Below are positions 1-9,775 of a stretch of 43,165 nucleotides of DNA, in pieces. The notes beneath the pieces were generated by a model that did no database searches, had not been told where the DNA came from, and saw nothing but the letters and a program-made list of their open reading frames with translations. A program made the translations under genes and the position numbers. The number at the start of each line of letters is the position of its first letter. Positions within the stretch are counted from its first letter, which is position 1. Origin of the DNA: Amanita rubescens (lineage: Eukaryota; Basidiomycota; Agaricomycetes; Agaricales; Amanitaceae); the NCBI GenBank assembly GCA_015039365.1, contig WION01000447.1:1-43165 (forward strand), written 5' to 3'.

Positions 1-317
1 TGATCACCGCAGAAGTGAAGACCTCCGCATCGACGTAACGGCACGTCTGGCCCGTCGCCTTAACATGTCATATAGAACAGTCACCGGGATGAAATGTTAT
101 TCGATCTTCTCCACGCCTTGATTAAAATCTCTCTCGCAGAATCAGACAATATAATTACGGCTACTCCGTAATCTGATAAACATGTCATCGCAGGAATATG
201 AGCAGGTGTCGGTCGAATTTGAAAGGATGGGCAGGCACTTTACTCCGAGCTACGGGTGAATCTAGATTGGCTCTCCCTTGTATCAATAGCCGGCGGCAAC
301 CCATCAACTATATAAAT

Positions 318-430
318 GTGCATTTGGATGCATATACGAGTAGGTCGTTTCGAGTGAGTGCTGACGAGGGCCAGATCCGAACTTGACACTTGACGACTTG
401 ACCGTGGCCGGCACCGAAGAATTATGGGGC
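318..430 (+). repeat. Dispersed repeat, copy 1
   Basis: This stretch resembles 17072-17215 in the same orientation. Shared blocks include GATGCATATAC.AGTA.GTC, GTGCTGA.GAGG, CAGATCCGAACTT and GTGGCC..TACC/CACC-AAAGAAT. The start of the window (about 10-40, GAAG..ACCTCC..CGTCAATG-like) also resembles 16337-16365 and 16624-16655. This suggests the window opens inside one diverged copy of a longer dispersed element. Its class (solo LTR, MITE or other) cannot be told from the window. Confidence 0.55.
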
Positions 431-584
431 GTTAGAGGCGCATATGCGCTCTTCAATCTGGGCTACCGGCGGTATGTGCCGCGAAATTGGACAACGGCTC
501 CAAAATGTATAAAAACAATGATGATCACTAATGATCATTAATGATCGTTCGTGAATCTTCGTGAACACGACAAATTGCGACAAA

Positions 585-613
585 TCATCGTGATTTATCG
601 TTAATCACGATGA
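585..613. repeat. Perfect 11-bp inverted repeat (hairpin)
   Basis: TCATCGTGATT at 585-595 is followed by a 7-nt loop and its exact reverse complement AATCACGATGA at 603-613. It lies in AT-rich non-coding DNA next to several TGATCATT-type short palindromes. It is not adjacent to a coding end, so a terminator role is not supported. Confidence 0.6.
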
Positions 614-728
614 ACGCTCGAGAACGGAGGTTCCATCGTAAACACTGCTTGTCTCGATAAAGCCTTCATGAACTAATTGTTATTCATGATGATCTGATGC
701 TACGTTTGTGATGTGTGATAGCTGGAGT

Positions 729-1005
729 GAGTTGAGTGCTTGGCCCAGGGCGAGGTTTGGAGTTGCCAGCGAGAGCGAGCATCAGTAGCGATGTAGCATT
801 GTAGGTTGTAGCGGTTGACTCGACGCATTGCTTATGGTTTGTGATCATGGTGATCATGTGAGAGAGTCGAGTGCGCTGTTTGGGCAAACAGGCGAGTCCG
901 TCGCCATTGTCGTTGTCACCAGTGGTAACCAGCCATTGATTGTCAGTAGCGATGTAGTGGTTTTCGCCGTTCAGACTCGACGGGTTGCTTGATGATCAAG
1001 ATCAA
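729..1005. repeat. Diverged direct repeat of about 150 bp
   Basis: Two neighbouring units share ordered blocks: GAGTGAGTTGAGTG versus GAGAGAGTCGAGTG, CAGTAGCGATGTAG at about 783 and 941, and GACTCGACG.RTTGCTT followed by TGATCA-rich sequence. They look like an old tandem duplication in non-coding DNA. Confidence 0.45.
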
Positions 1006-1508
1006 CTGGAGCTGTCACGTCGTTCCGTTGATACCGACGACGCGGACGGCTCGTTGAGGCTACCATAGGTGTAGCCAAATCGGGCGTTTAATCCCTGGCA
1101 GGCTTGGCAAGTGCGGGACCGTCCCAATATATGTCGTACGCGCTCCAAGACCCTCCCTCATCATTGTCCATAGCCCGAACAATAATTACACTCTGATCAT
1201 GTGCGATAGCGTGGCACCCGAAACAATACCCTCCGAAATTCTCTGAAACATATTTAGGCTCCTATGCGAAAAACCTACCCGTCGTTCAGTAAATAAACCC
1301 GAGTCGAGCATGTCGAGATAAATACAAGGTCAGCAATGAGACGATGCCACACCAAGGACCGTGAAATAGACATCAGAACACAGGATCGGCAATGGTAAGA
1401 GGACATTCACGCCGGTCATAAAACTCAAACGAATTTATTGTTCTTTCACTGTAGTAAACTGACAAGTGAGAACTAGATGTCAACACATCTCGTCTTCCGC
1501 TCAACCCA

Positions 1509-2877
1509 CTATACCTGGCCCGAAGTGCCCGAAGTCCCAGCCTTTTGACTGCGTAGTCCTGTGCGATCTCCACTGTGACCCGAAGTTTTTCTCTTCGGCG
1601 GCGTCGTCTTCCCATCGGAATTGCCATCGGAAGGGGAGCTGGTTCCCTTCTTAGACGATTTTGGAGACTCCTTGGGAGCAAAGATATCGCTCGGAACCTC
1701 AAATAGCGTTGGAGCTTTTGCATATGTACCCTCGGGATCAGTCGCTTCAGCACCCGCCCAATCGACAACGTTGACTGTGTAGGCGTCTTCCCCAGCGGCA
1801 GCATCTTTGTTATGCTGCCACAAATAGTTGTCGTTGCCTGCGGGGTCTCTATAACCAACCATAAGTGTTTAGTACCAATCGGAAATCAATGAACACTTAC
1901 TTATGTGTTAGCTTGTGTTTGTTCTGCTGTTCCTCCAATGCCGCGGCTTTCTTATCGTTAATGTATTTCCCACCCTCAGGCGTCGTCGGATCCAACCCTT
2001 CCATCTTGTCCACCCGTTCACCCATGTTCTCCATCAAAAGGTAAAAGTGCTTCGGAGCAACTTTCCTCCGACCCCAACCGAAGAGGTGACCGACGTGATT
2101 AAGACGGCCAGCTTCAACCCGAACTGCACTGGGATCGATACGATCATCAATGATTTTGACAACGGCCTTGCGACCATTAACAAGCTGATTAATATGGAAG
2201 ACACCCAAGGACTGGCTCCCTACGCCGGCAGCACCTTCTTGCTTGATGTCTCTCAAGGCTGCCAAGAAGACAGCCCTGGAAACCAGGTTGCCCCGGGATT
2301 GGCTTCCTTGCTAAATGAGACGTTAGTTTGCGAGGTATGGTTCATAATGGGATGGAGTCGCTTACGCTCTTTGTTCGCTTGCTGGATGTGGATCGGCTTG
2401 TCTGCTAAATGAGACGTTAGTTTGCGGGGTATGGTTCATAATGGGATGGAGTCGCTTACCTTCTTTGTTCGCTTCTTGGCGCCGGACGGAGATACGGAAG
2501 TCTCGGCATCACTCCCATCACCTTCACCTTCAGCAATGGTGGTTACCCTCTAGAACCAGAGTTAGCTTCCCAGATATCATGGTCTCTGCGAAGCAAGACC
2601 GCTTACCCCTTTCCCCTTGCGGCTACCCCTGGTGCGCTGGCGACCACGATTTGATTCATCCCCACCGCCACCATCACTGGCGCCAGCATCACCGAGGCCG
2701 GTCATTGTTTCACCTTCACCCGATCGTTTCTGATAATCCAACAATTTAGAATAATCGGAGAAGATTTGCCCAACGACTTACGGAAAGTTCGACAGCTTGG
2801 CCGCGGAGGGGATGGATCGGCGTCGCGAAGACGGTACCGAAAAAGATGAATGCAAGAGTAACAGATGTAAGACGCAT
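1509..2877 (-). CDS. Secreted basic Ser/Gly/Lys-rich protein, unknown family
   Basis: I assembled six exons on the minus strand: 2877-2782, 2729-2607, 2549-2460, 2404-2366, 2310-1901 and 1848-1509. Together they give 365 residues with every junction in frame. The protein starts MRLTSVTLAFIFFGTVFA, a classical signal peptide. A Lys-Arg pair at the start of exon 2 could be a Kex2-type cleavage site, so it is probably secreted or enters the secretory pathway. Exons 2-4 encode a Gly/Asp/Ser stretch followed by Lys/Arg-rich linkers. Exon 5 encodes the only compact-looking part (VFHINQLVNGRKAVVKIIDD), and the C-terminus is Ser/Lys/Gly-rich. I do not recognise the family. A TATA box lies at 2955-2962. 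Exon 4 and its flanking intron are a near-exact tandem copy of the next unit, so this gene has recently gained an exon. Confidence 0.75.
2311..2459 (-). repeat. Tandem duplication of an intron plus mini-exon (94-bp period)
   Basis: Intron sequence 2311-2365 and 2405-2459 match at 54 of 55 positions, offset by 94 bp. The similarity continues about 13 bp into the adjoining exon ends (CTTTGTTCGCTT). One unit is a 39-nt exon plus a 55-nt intron, so duplication inserts 13 codons without changing frame. Confidence 0.9.
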
Positions 2878-2954
2878 TAGAGATAAGTGGATTATCGTTC
2901 AACGTTGAAAAGATGTGGAGGACCAGCCTGAGGGTTCTCTAACGGCAGCTAGGG

Positions 2955-2962
2955 CTTTTATA
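2955..2962 (-). promoter_or_regulatory. TATA box of the secreted protein gene
   Basis: TATAAAAG reads on the minus strand about 80 bp upstream of the start codon at 2877. Confidence 0.6.
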
Positions 2963-4397
2963 CACACAAGGTGGACCCTATTCACGTAACAGGCTGAACC
3001 TCCCACATGACCGCCGTACCGCCTGCGTTTCATTTAGCTATGCATGGATGGGCGCTGATCTTGGCATAGGGGAATGAATTGAAAAAAAAGCCAGCCGAGA
3101 CGGCTTGAAGACATTGTATGACAGGCCGGACCTTGAGTACACTGCCTTTTTGTGTATTATTGGGCCTAGGTCGAATGGCGGTGATACGGCGGCGAACAAA
3201 TGAAATGCAAAAATGCGCAAGCGAACCTTATTCGCATGGTGGTAACTAGCGGTGCATCGTTAGACTCCTTTAAGCATGAATGAGTTGTAGCAGGGAATCA
3301 TTAGGACTTACGATCGACGCGGAACGAGCACTACAGAAGTAGTCCGTCTTTATGTTGGTCCTGTCCGAGTCGGCAACGATAACCAAGGCGGACTTGCAAT
3401 AGTTGCTTCTTTGGCCTAGGCCATGGCGCAGAATTGGTCATTGTTACTTACGGCGATAGATATACTCAGTGCTGTACATCGGTTGACAGTGGCGCGTGCG
3501 CGTGACCGGATGATGCCTTGATCCACGTGTGAGAACCAGTGTGCTGCCAGTGACATCCACACACCCCCGTCTCACGTTTTCTATCCGAACTCTGCGACGG
3601 TTTCTGATAATGTCAACACTTTAGAAGAGTCGGTGAAAGGTTCATCCAAGACTTACTGACAATGCAACCCAATGGATGGTACTGGATAAGACGAACACAT
3701 GGATGTTGCCAATCGGTGGGTGTCTGCAGTATTCAATGGAAGGAAGCATTCAATGAACCGCCCATATCTGTGTCGGCCAATCGTTTCTTTAGTTCTCCAA
3801 GATGCCGTAGACCAACCGTCGGACCGCCGTTAAGCATCGGACTACGTCAGTGAGGAAGAGATGTGGTGGACTAGGAGGAAGATCTTCTAATAATGCGTGG
3901 CATGGCTATATACTCGCCCAAGAACAACTTATTCACACAGCAAGTCGCCCCTTCTTCACCGCACCTTGTTGCCAGGCGTTGTTTCGGGTATCTCGGGATT
4001 TATTTGCAACAAATGAATTGCAAAGGCGGACCAATGTGAACTCGCGGGCACGACAAATGGGGAATGAATCACTGAAACTCACCGCCGATGCCGAACGAAT
4101 GATACAACCCTCTCGGAATGGATTTTTAGTCAATGTCAGTACATCTGCATGATTTATAGGATTACGAAAATCGGCAGTATGTGATGGTCCGAGTCTCCTC
4201 TCGCGCCACTGGCAAACCTCATTTGTCTGGTATCGTGCTGCGATTCAGATTGGGCGGCCGCCTGCCATAAAATGTCAAAAATAATGATGGCGGGATAGAC
4301 CTGGCGCGAACGCCAGAGCAGTACTTATATATTTGATCTTCATGTCATATATTGAATAGTAATAGTATGATGAAAATCATGTGCTGACATCTGCTGG
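2963..4397. other. Intergenic region with a degraded copy of an upstream intron
   Basis: No intact gene is supported. Several short open frames (for example 3850-4152 +, and 3933-4133 -) overlap each other and show no family motif. Within it, 3601-3657 resembles the first intron of the secreted-protein gene (separate entry), hinting at an old partial duplicate. The F-box gene promoter should lie at the right end; AT-rich sequence precedes 4398 but no clean TATA box was seen. Confidence 0.5.
3601..3657 (-). repeat. Copy of intron 1 of the neighbouring secreted-protein gene
   Basis: TTTCTGATAAT..CAACA.TTTAGAA.A.TCGG and the donor-side CAA.GACTTAC match the intron at 2730-2781 in the same orientation. 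Flanking exons are not clearly conserved. This looks like the relic of a tandem paralogue. Confidence 0.45.
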
Positions 4398-5761
4398 ATG
4401 AGTAATTCGCTTGACCGCGTATCGTCGTATCCTCCATCGCCAGCAAACATGTTCGCCTCTGGCTACCCCATCTTGTTTCCTCCAGAGATTCTCGATGAGA
4501 TAATCGATCAAACTGACGACAAATCGATGTTGCTTTCCTTCGGCCTCGTCTGCGGACGAGCTCTTGTCAAAAGCCGACGTCGTCTATTCTCCTCCCTCGA
4601 GTTCACCGACCACAAGAATTTCGACCGCTTTTTGCGTCTCGCCGGCAAGCCATGGACCAGTTTTACGTTGGCCGTCACAGAGATTCACCTGCAGGATGTG
4701 TTTCACCACAACTTCCGCTACCGTTATAAGTGGGAGCCTATACAGGTTGCATCAAACCTCCGTAACGTGAGGTCACTGAGTATATCAGCACACAAGTTCT
4801 GGAAACCCGGATGGCAGATCGTATCGCGCTCTGTCCTGGATGTTATCTTCCAGTTGAACCTACACGATCTCCAGATAGATGCCGTGGGCAAATGGCGCAC
4901 GGATGATGTTGTGATGCTATTCAGCCGGCTTCCTTCTTCTGTGAAAACACTTGCCTTCCGGAGGCTACGATTCTACGAAACACCGAATCTCTCTCGCCAT
5001 TTAGATACATTTCGTCGCCCTTTCCGCTTCAGAAATATCGACAACATCTCGCTCGCTCTTCTAAGAGACGTATTGGACCCATCGAGGAACCTGGACCTTG
5101 ACGTCGTCGTGCAGGCCTTCCATATTCGAAACCCCGACGTTCCCCTTGCACATGCCGACAATCTCTTGACCTCGAGATTTTTACATCACATCGGCCATCA
5201 TCTTGAACAGCTTCTGATTACCTTCGGCACGCAATATCTCGGTGAGCACAGTTTTGTGTCAAATACATGATATCTCTAAGCCACCGATCTTCAACAGATT
5301 CAACCCTTGCATATTTAGAACCAACTCAAATTTCCCAATGCATCAACATCCGCATGCTTTTTGTCGGTTTTCCAGGTTTTGCATACAAAAGACCCCTGCT
5401 TCTCTCAGCCATGTGGAAAATGTTGTCCGCGCTGCCCGCGCCGAACGCTCTACACGAATTTTGGTTCAGGTTCACACCCTATCACGGCGCCCTCGAAGAT
5501 CAAATGTCCTTGTTGGGATTCTTTGAATCTCCGAATCTCCTTCATAGATTGAGGCACATGTTTCCGAATCTGAAGATAATCAAGATTATATTGGACACTG
5601 GACGGTCAAGTTCAAGTGATTTGTACTTTGAAGGGTTGCGTCGAGCGACTGGCTTGAGAGCATTTGAGGAAATTGGTTTTGTGAAGCTCGTCGCGCAGGG
5701 AGGTACGAAGGAGCATGTTGCGTGTCACTCTGTTTTAGAGGGCTGTAATTATTTGTTGTGA
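4398..5761 (+). CDS. F-box domain protein
   Basis: Two exons (4398-5241 and 5298-5761), joined by a GTGAGC...ACAG intron, give 435 residues. Residues about 24-70 match the F-box pattern seen in many agaric proteins: PPEILDEIIDQ, then LLSFGLVCGRAL and RRRLFSSLEF. F-box proteins bind Skp1 and present substrates to SCF ubiquitin ligases. The remainder is Leu-rich with spaced LRNVRSLSI / VKTLAFRRLRF segments, resembling degenerate leucine-rich repeats that could be the substrate-binding part. The target cannot be inferred. The gene converges on the phosphoesterase ending at 5951, leaving about 190 bp of shared 3' sequence. F-box genes of this type are a large lineage-specific family, so orthology is unlikely to be clear. 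Confidence 0.85.
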
Positions 5762-5950
5762 AATTACGTGGTTCCAATTGTCCGCGTGCATACCGTGTAC
5801 ACGGTGCCAGAAACGTTCATTCACTCGGACAACAGTGGCAGCTCTTACCATTTTCCCAAAATGAAAACTGAAAATGAAGCGAAAATGGCCGAAAAATATT
5901 TAATTTACAGGTCATGTACAAGCAATGTAGTCATTCGACACAATAACTAC

Positions 5951-7115
5951 CTACGGATGAGTCTCGTTCCACGACTGCCCAGTCAACAACCCCGAAATTG
6001 CCGTATTCATAAGCGGCACAGGACTCACTGCAACATTCTGATACCCCAGCGCACCCGCGGCAAACTCAAACACATTCGCCAATGTCTGGTTCGCATCTCC
6101 CCTTCCCAAGCTCCCCAATCCCCAATTCAACTCGACCGTATTCAGCGCCGAGTAGTGCGTGTAGAACGTATCGTCCGTCGTACCCTTCAAATTGTCCGGG
6201 ATCACCCCGCCAATCAAGCACGCCCACACCTGGTTCCGCTTGTTCGTGCTTGAGTTCTCGTCAAACGTGATTAACACGAGCGCGTCTTGCATAAACGCTG
6301 CATCATTCAACGTTGAGTCGAGGAAATTGACAAGCCACGTCCCGGCGAACGATGCACTGGTGTCATGTCCGTCGTTGGTAATGTTCGGCGTGTAGAACGA
6401 ATACGCGGGCATGTTGTTGTTGGCGATGTCGCTGGTGAGGAGGGTGGCTGCGAGGGGTGTCAGCTTTGCTTTGACTGGAGAACATCACCCTGGACCTCAC
6501 CTGGAACCACGTTCGCAGACCTAGTCTGGTTCAACCCGATATTATCGAAAATAATCGCCGGATTGTGCTTCCTGACATACGCCCCTCCAAACGCCGAATA
6601 CCCTGTCCAACCAGGCGCAGGTATCTCCTCGTTATATGACTTCCACGTCAAGCCCTTCGCTTCCAGCAAATCAAATATAGACGTCTGATTCGCGGGTATA
6701 TCATAATAATCGTCGTTGGTGATGCCAAAATTGGTACCAGCTGAGGCAGCGACGTAGTTGGGCTCAGAGGGGTGCGCGATCCCGTTGTAGTTGGTCAATA
6801 GGATTCCGTTCGCCGCGACGGATTTGTATTGGTCGAGGCGAGCTACCTTTGCATAGTCCTGTTGGGGCAAGCCGTTGGGAAGAGAGAAGAGAAGAGAAGA
6901 CAGCAACGGACCGCATTCTCGAGCCAGATTTGCATAAAGTACTTGAAGACCTTCCCAACAGGCGCGCCGGGTGCATTTTGGTTATTATCCGCCGCTGCTG
7001 TCGCGTTGGGAAACGCAGAGATGATGACGGGGCTACCTGTTTGAGCGTGCACCGACGTCAAGACGGGAACGAGAGAGAGGAGCACAGTAAGCAGTCCACT
7101 GAATCCTTTATGCAT
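5951..7115 (-). CDS. Secreted phosphoesterase (acid phosphatase type), left copy
   Basis: Three exons, 7115-6912, 6858-6501 and 6447-5951, encode 352 residues. The start gives a signal peptide (MHKGFSGLLTVLLSLVPVLT...VHA). The protein then shows the fungal acid phosphatase / phospholipase C-like phosphoesterase family (PF04185) hallmarks: WLEN after the first conserved strand, LLTNYNGIAHPSEPNYVA, GITNDDYYDIP, YVRKHNPAIIFDNI, YTPNITNDGHD and LVLITFDEN. Family members release phosphate from extracellular phosphomonoesters; exact substrate is unknown. The donor of intron 1 is the unusual GTCCGT, also used in the paralogue. A TATA box is at 7157-7164. It is the mirror-image partner of the gene at 8022-9163, and both reading frames and exon phases are intact. 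Confidence 0.9.
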
Positions 7116-8021
7116 TGTGCGTGAGGATGTAGAGAAATCCAAAGCCAAAAAGCCCACTTTTATAGCTTGTATGTTTGTTACCCTCCCCCGTGGCAGTTAT
7201 GGACCTGACACGATTTTCGCATGGTGTCAATTCCAATAGAACAACGTGCGGGGTGTTCAACACTTCTGTGTTCCTGATTTTGCCATTTGCGTGGCGCAGT
7301 GGGGCGCCTGGTACCGCAGATCTGATTCGGATATTACCCCACCTCAAACACGTGTATACGCAGATGCACTCGCGGACCTAAAAAAACAGGATACATGTGC
7401 TTGTGCGAACTTTCCGGATGCAGTGTCTGTATTCGTCCTCTAAAGGTCGTAGTACTACGACGACGAGTTGTCCAAGCGACGGTGACTCTTCCACCTTTCA
7501 AGTTCATGGCTATCATTGCAATTTGGCTGAGAAATACGTGAACGTCAAACAACGAAACACCTGAGAAGTAAGACTCATCACGACGCGGTTTCGTCACACC
7601 TTTAGGTCCGATCATGATCGTGACGTGACTGTGACCATTCCCTCCGCCTGTGGAGTTCTGCAAACAAGTGACCGACCAACGTTCAACTTACACTGCGATG
7701 CAGTCCTATGACCTCTCGGAAGACAGGCACTGCATCCGGTCGAGTTTCAAGTTACAAAATTCGCAGAAGCACATGTATCCCGTCCTGTCAAATCCACAAG
7801 CAGGGCTGGGAAGTGAGCGAACGTGCGTTCAGCATCCGAATTAGATCTGCGAACTATGCACTCCTCTGAGCTAAAATAGGAACGCAAAGCGTTTATCACC
7901 CCGTGCACATGGTTCCATCAGCATTTCGACATCGCGTCAGGTCCATCGCTTCCGTAATAATTATTAACAGCCCAAAATTATAAATTTGGGTTCTTTTTCA
8001 CCTTCTCCATTCTTACGCACC
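7116..8021. promoter_or_regulatory. Divergent promoter region of the phosphoesterase pair
   Basis: This 0.9-kb region separates the two start codons. Each gene has a TATA box: TATAAAAG on the minus strand at 7157-7164, and TATAAAT on the plus strand at 7979-7985. The latter sits in a near-palindrome (CCCAAAATTATAAATTTGGG). Parts of the outer promoter sequence are inverted repeats of each other. I did not find a clear Pho4-type CACGTG site that would prove phosphate control. Confidence 0.6.
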
Positions 8022-9163
8022 ATGCATAAGGGACTTATCACACTCCTCTCATTTGTTCCTACTGTTATCCACGCCCAAACGGGCAGCCCCGTCATCATCT
8101 CCGCATTTCCCAACGCGACAGCGGCGGCGGATGATAACCACAAGGCACCGGGCACGCCTGCTGGGAAGGTGTTCAAGTACTTTATGCAAATCTGGCTCGA
8201 GAACCAGGTCCGTTCCATTCCCCAAACGTCAGACTCCTTCTCAACCCCAACAGGACTACGAGACGTGCGCTGTCCTCCCCCAATACCAATCCGTTGCCGC
8301 GAACGGAATCCTTCTCACCAACTACAACGGGATCACGCACCCCTCTGAGCCCAACTACGTCGCTGCCTCAGCTGGTACCAATTTTGGCATCACAAACGAC
8401 GATTACTACGACATACCCGCAGATGAGAAGACTATATTTGATTTGTTGGAAGCGAAGGGATTGAAGTGGAAGTCGTACAACGAGGAGATACCTGCGCCTG
8501 GTTGGACCGGGTATTCGGCATATGGAGGGGCGTATGTCAGGAAGCATAATCCAGCCATTATTTTCGACAATATTGGGTTGAACCAGACTAGGTCCGCGAA
8601 CGTGGTTTCGGGTGAGCAACGGTGGCTTCCAGTCAAAACCAAGCTGACCCCCCTCCCCTGCAGGTGACCATCTCAAGAGCAATATCGTCAAGAACAATAT
8701 GCCCGCGTACTCGTTCTACACGCCAAACATTACCAACGACGGACATAACACCAACGCATCGTTCGCTGGGACGTGGCTTGTCAATTTCCTTGATTCTACA
8801 TTGAAAAACGCCGAGTTTATGAAAGATGCGCTCGTGCTGATCACGTTCGACGAGAATGCGAGCGGGAACAAGCGGAACCAGGTGTGGTCGTGCTTGATTG
8901 GCGGGGTGATCCCAAAGCATTTGAAGGGTACGACGGACAATACGTTCTACACGCACTACTCAACGCTGCATACTGTTGAGTTGAACTGGGGATTGGGGAG
9001 TTTGGGAAGGGGAGATGCGAACAAGACGTTGGCGAATGTGTTTGGGTTTGCGGCAGATGTGCTGGGATATAAGAATGTGGAGGTAACGGATGTGCCGCCC
9101 ATGAACGCTACGATTATGGGGTTGTTGACCGGCAAGTCGTGGAACGAGACGCATCCGGCATAG
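8022..9163 (+). CDS. Secreted phosphoesterase (acid phosphatase type), right copy
   Basis: Exons 8022-8207, 8254-8611 and 8664-9163 give 347 residues. The signal peptide is MHKGLITLLSFVPTVIHA. Conserved family segments match the left copy, including THPSEPNYVA, YVRKHNPAIIFDNI and LVLITFDEN, so metal/phosphate-binding regions appear intact. Differences from the left copy are concentrated in the signal peptide, in the residues after intron 1 (DYETCAVLPQYQ versus DYAKVARLDQYK) and near the C-terminus. This fits two functional paralogues that have begun to diverge. Intron 1 has a GTCCGT donor. The gene is followed by about 600 bp before the convergent S8 protease stop codon. Confidence 0.9.
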
Positions 9164-9775
9164 ATAATGGTTTATCGATAAATTCCTTTGCCCCCTGCTC
9201 CAATAGTAAATTTACAATGTTTGTGTACGTACTTCCAGCACAGGCAACGGCCCTCATTTCGATACATGAATACAACTGTTATTTTTTCAGGTATATTTCA
9301 TTGTTGTGTAAATACTACGCAGGTCAAGAAGTTAAATGAATATAGAAAGAATCACTCACGGAAATAGTAATTGACCATCAAGACGTTTCAAAGACACCCA
9401 CCTGTTGAACATGCGGGATACGTGACTCATAGGCGGAATGAATGACGGAGAGTATCGAGGAGGAGAATGGACATAGAGTCAGGTGCTCACCTACGCCAAA
9501 GTCGTCTGGGACGTACGGTGGGGATATCGAGCTGGTATTTTTGGTCGAGCATGGTTGCACGATAGGATCGCAGAAAGGGTATCTGGAGTGATCAGTGGTC
9601 ACTGAATGTCAGATTATTTGGGCCGCGTATTTCACGTATGCGATAGGCGGCATACGATATGCGAAAACAGACTAGAAATTGATTAAAAAACAAGCGCGAA
9701 ATTCTATTTTGAATTTCCCTATTACTACAATGATGGAACACGGTGCATTCTTTCACAGTCAATTTGGATAACATA
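9164..9775. other. Intergenic region between convergent genes
   Basis: It contains the 3' ends of the right phosphoesterase (+) and of the S8 protease (-). A 74-codon minus-strand frame (9378-9602) is present, but I could not connect it to other exons or a family. I see no repeat or RNA gene. Confidence 0.5.

Larger units (their letters stand above)
1..1508. other. Repeat-rich non-coding stretch
   Basis: I see no supportable gene here. The stretch holds a copy of a dispersed repeat (about 318-430), a perfect hairpin (585-613), a run of TGATCA-type short palindromes around 520-560, and a diverged direct repeat (about 729-1005). Short open frames occur but show no splice-site-bounded continuation and no recognisable motif. 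The downstream gene on the minus strand ends at 1509. Confidence 0.6.
5951..9163. repeat. Large inverted duplication carrying two phosphoesterase genes
   Basis: The two genes are head to head, with the same exon/intron plan: exon 2 is 358 nt in both, and intron 1 has a GTCCGT donor in both. Similarity extends beyond the coding parts. About 7385-7430 is the reverse complement of about 7722-7790 (shared CACTGCATCCGG and AGCACATGTATCC). The axis of symmetry is therefore near 7575, and both promoters lie inside the duplication. Confidence 0.85.

Noticed and set aside
9378..9602. 74-codon minus-strand frame as an extra protease exon
   Set aside because: The S8 gene already ends in frame at 9776, and no acceptor/donor pair joins the two convincingly.
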